Below are positions 5,420 through 5,592 of a stretch of DNA of 5,592 nucleotides, one piece after another; position 1 is the first letter of the stretch, and each line of letters starts with the position of its first letter. The notes beneath the pieces are model-generated. The model saw only the letters and a list, made by a program, of their open reading frames with translations, had not been told where the DNA came from and ran no database searches. A program made the translations under genes and the position numbers. The DNA lies in the NCBI GenBank assembly GCA_002308275.1, contig DBWF01000002.1, forward strand, positions 5,814 through 11,405, read 5' to 3'. This DNA is from Caryophanales bacterium UBA1245. Lineage in GTDB: Bacteria; Bacillota_I; Bacilli_A; ML615J-28; CAG-313.

Positions 5420-5592
5420 ATGAAGAAAAGTTATAAGATTGAAAAAATTCAAAATCGTCGTAATTTTAGACGTATTACTTCAGAACTAAAGAAAAATAAA
5501 AAACTAACCAACTTTAATCTAAATATTGATAAAGATATTCTATTTGTTGAATATCCAGATGATGTAACAAATATTGAAGAAAGCTTGTTAAA
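5420..5592 (+). CDS. Start of a probable heavy-metal P1B-type ATPase with a cysteine-less HMA-like domain (partial)
   Basis: The frame opens at ATG 5420, one base after the regulator stop, with GGAG (5410-5413) 6 bases upstream, and stays open to the window edge (57 codons). The visible product follows the layout of an N-terminal HMA domain: YKIEKI (5-10), an amphipathic ITSELKK helix (19-25), then FNLNIDKDILFVEYPDD (32-48), like the paired strands after the metal loop in CadA/ZntA/CopA. Where HMA domains have the GLDCANC-type loop this protein has QNRRNF (11-16), with no cysteine. Following a CzrA-like repressor, the best guess is a zinc/cadmium/cobalt-exporting ATPase. The diagnostic membrane and ATPase motifs (CPC, DKTGT) lie outside the window, so another HMA-like protein remains possible. 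Confidence 0.6.
   Translation, partial: MKKSYKIEKIQNRRNFRRITSELKKNKKLTNFNLNIDKDILFVEYPDDVTNIEESLL

Overview
The window comes from a low-GC, AT-rich bacterium with Gram-positive style signals: strong AGGAGG-type ribosome binding sites, TATAAT -10 boxes and lipobox signal peptides. Every tryptophan in the readable genes is TGG and no gene contains an in-frame TGA, so the standard bacterial code applies, not the Mycoplasma/Spiroplasma code. A short SRP RNA, a TadA-SRP RNA gene order and large InlB-type repeat lipoproteins together suggest a Bacillota/Mycoplasmatota lineage, perhaps a gut- or host-associated member of the Bacilli/Erysipelotrichia/Acholeplasma neighbourhood. That placement is inference, not proof.

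Layout. Bases 1-57 hold the C-terminal membrane tail of an upstream gene, closed by a strong terminator. A housekeeping unit follows: thymidine kinase (tdk) and tRNA adenosine deaminase (tadA) overlap by 8 bases under one promoter. The small SRP RNA gene comes next, with its -10 box on top of the tadA stop codon and a long terminal helix that also serves as its terminator. A two-gene surface operon then runs from 1413 to 5028. The first gene encodes a lipoprotein with InlB/Listeria-Bacteroides repeats, the last of which appears split by an aromatic-rich insert. The second encodes a lipoprotein with five such repeats, an atrophied Ig-like domain and an intact GH18 glycosidase domain. A terminator overlapping the second gene's stop codon ends the operon. 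The final unit is a metal-stress operon: an ArsR/SmtB-family repressor with a complete CzrA-like zinc site, one base from the start of a gene that looks like the N-terminus of a heavy-metal P-type ATPase but lacks the usual CxxC in its HMA-like domain.

How the genes work together. tdk and tadA are core nucleotide and tRNA metabolism, and SRP RNA is core secretion. The lipoprotein pair would be exported and anchored to the outer face of the membrane; the GH18 enzyme probably cleaves a beta-1,4-GlcNAc-containing glycan, and its partner may bind or present glycan. The ArsR-family gene and its neighbour probably sense and export zinc or a related divalent metal.

The points most worth checking are the split-repeat insert in the first lipoprotein, the cysteine-less HMA-like domain, the non-GGAA apical loop of the SRP RNA, and the apparent absence of dnaX after the tadA-SRP RNA pair. 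Nothing here proves a wholly new system.
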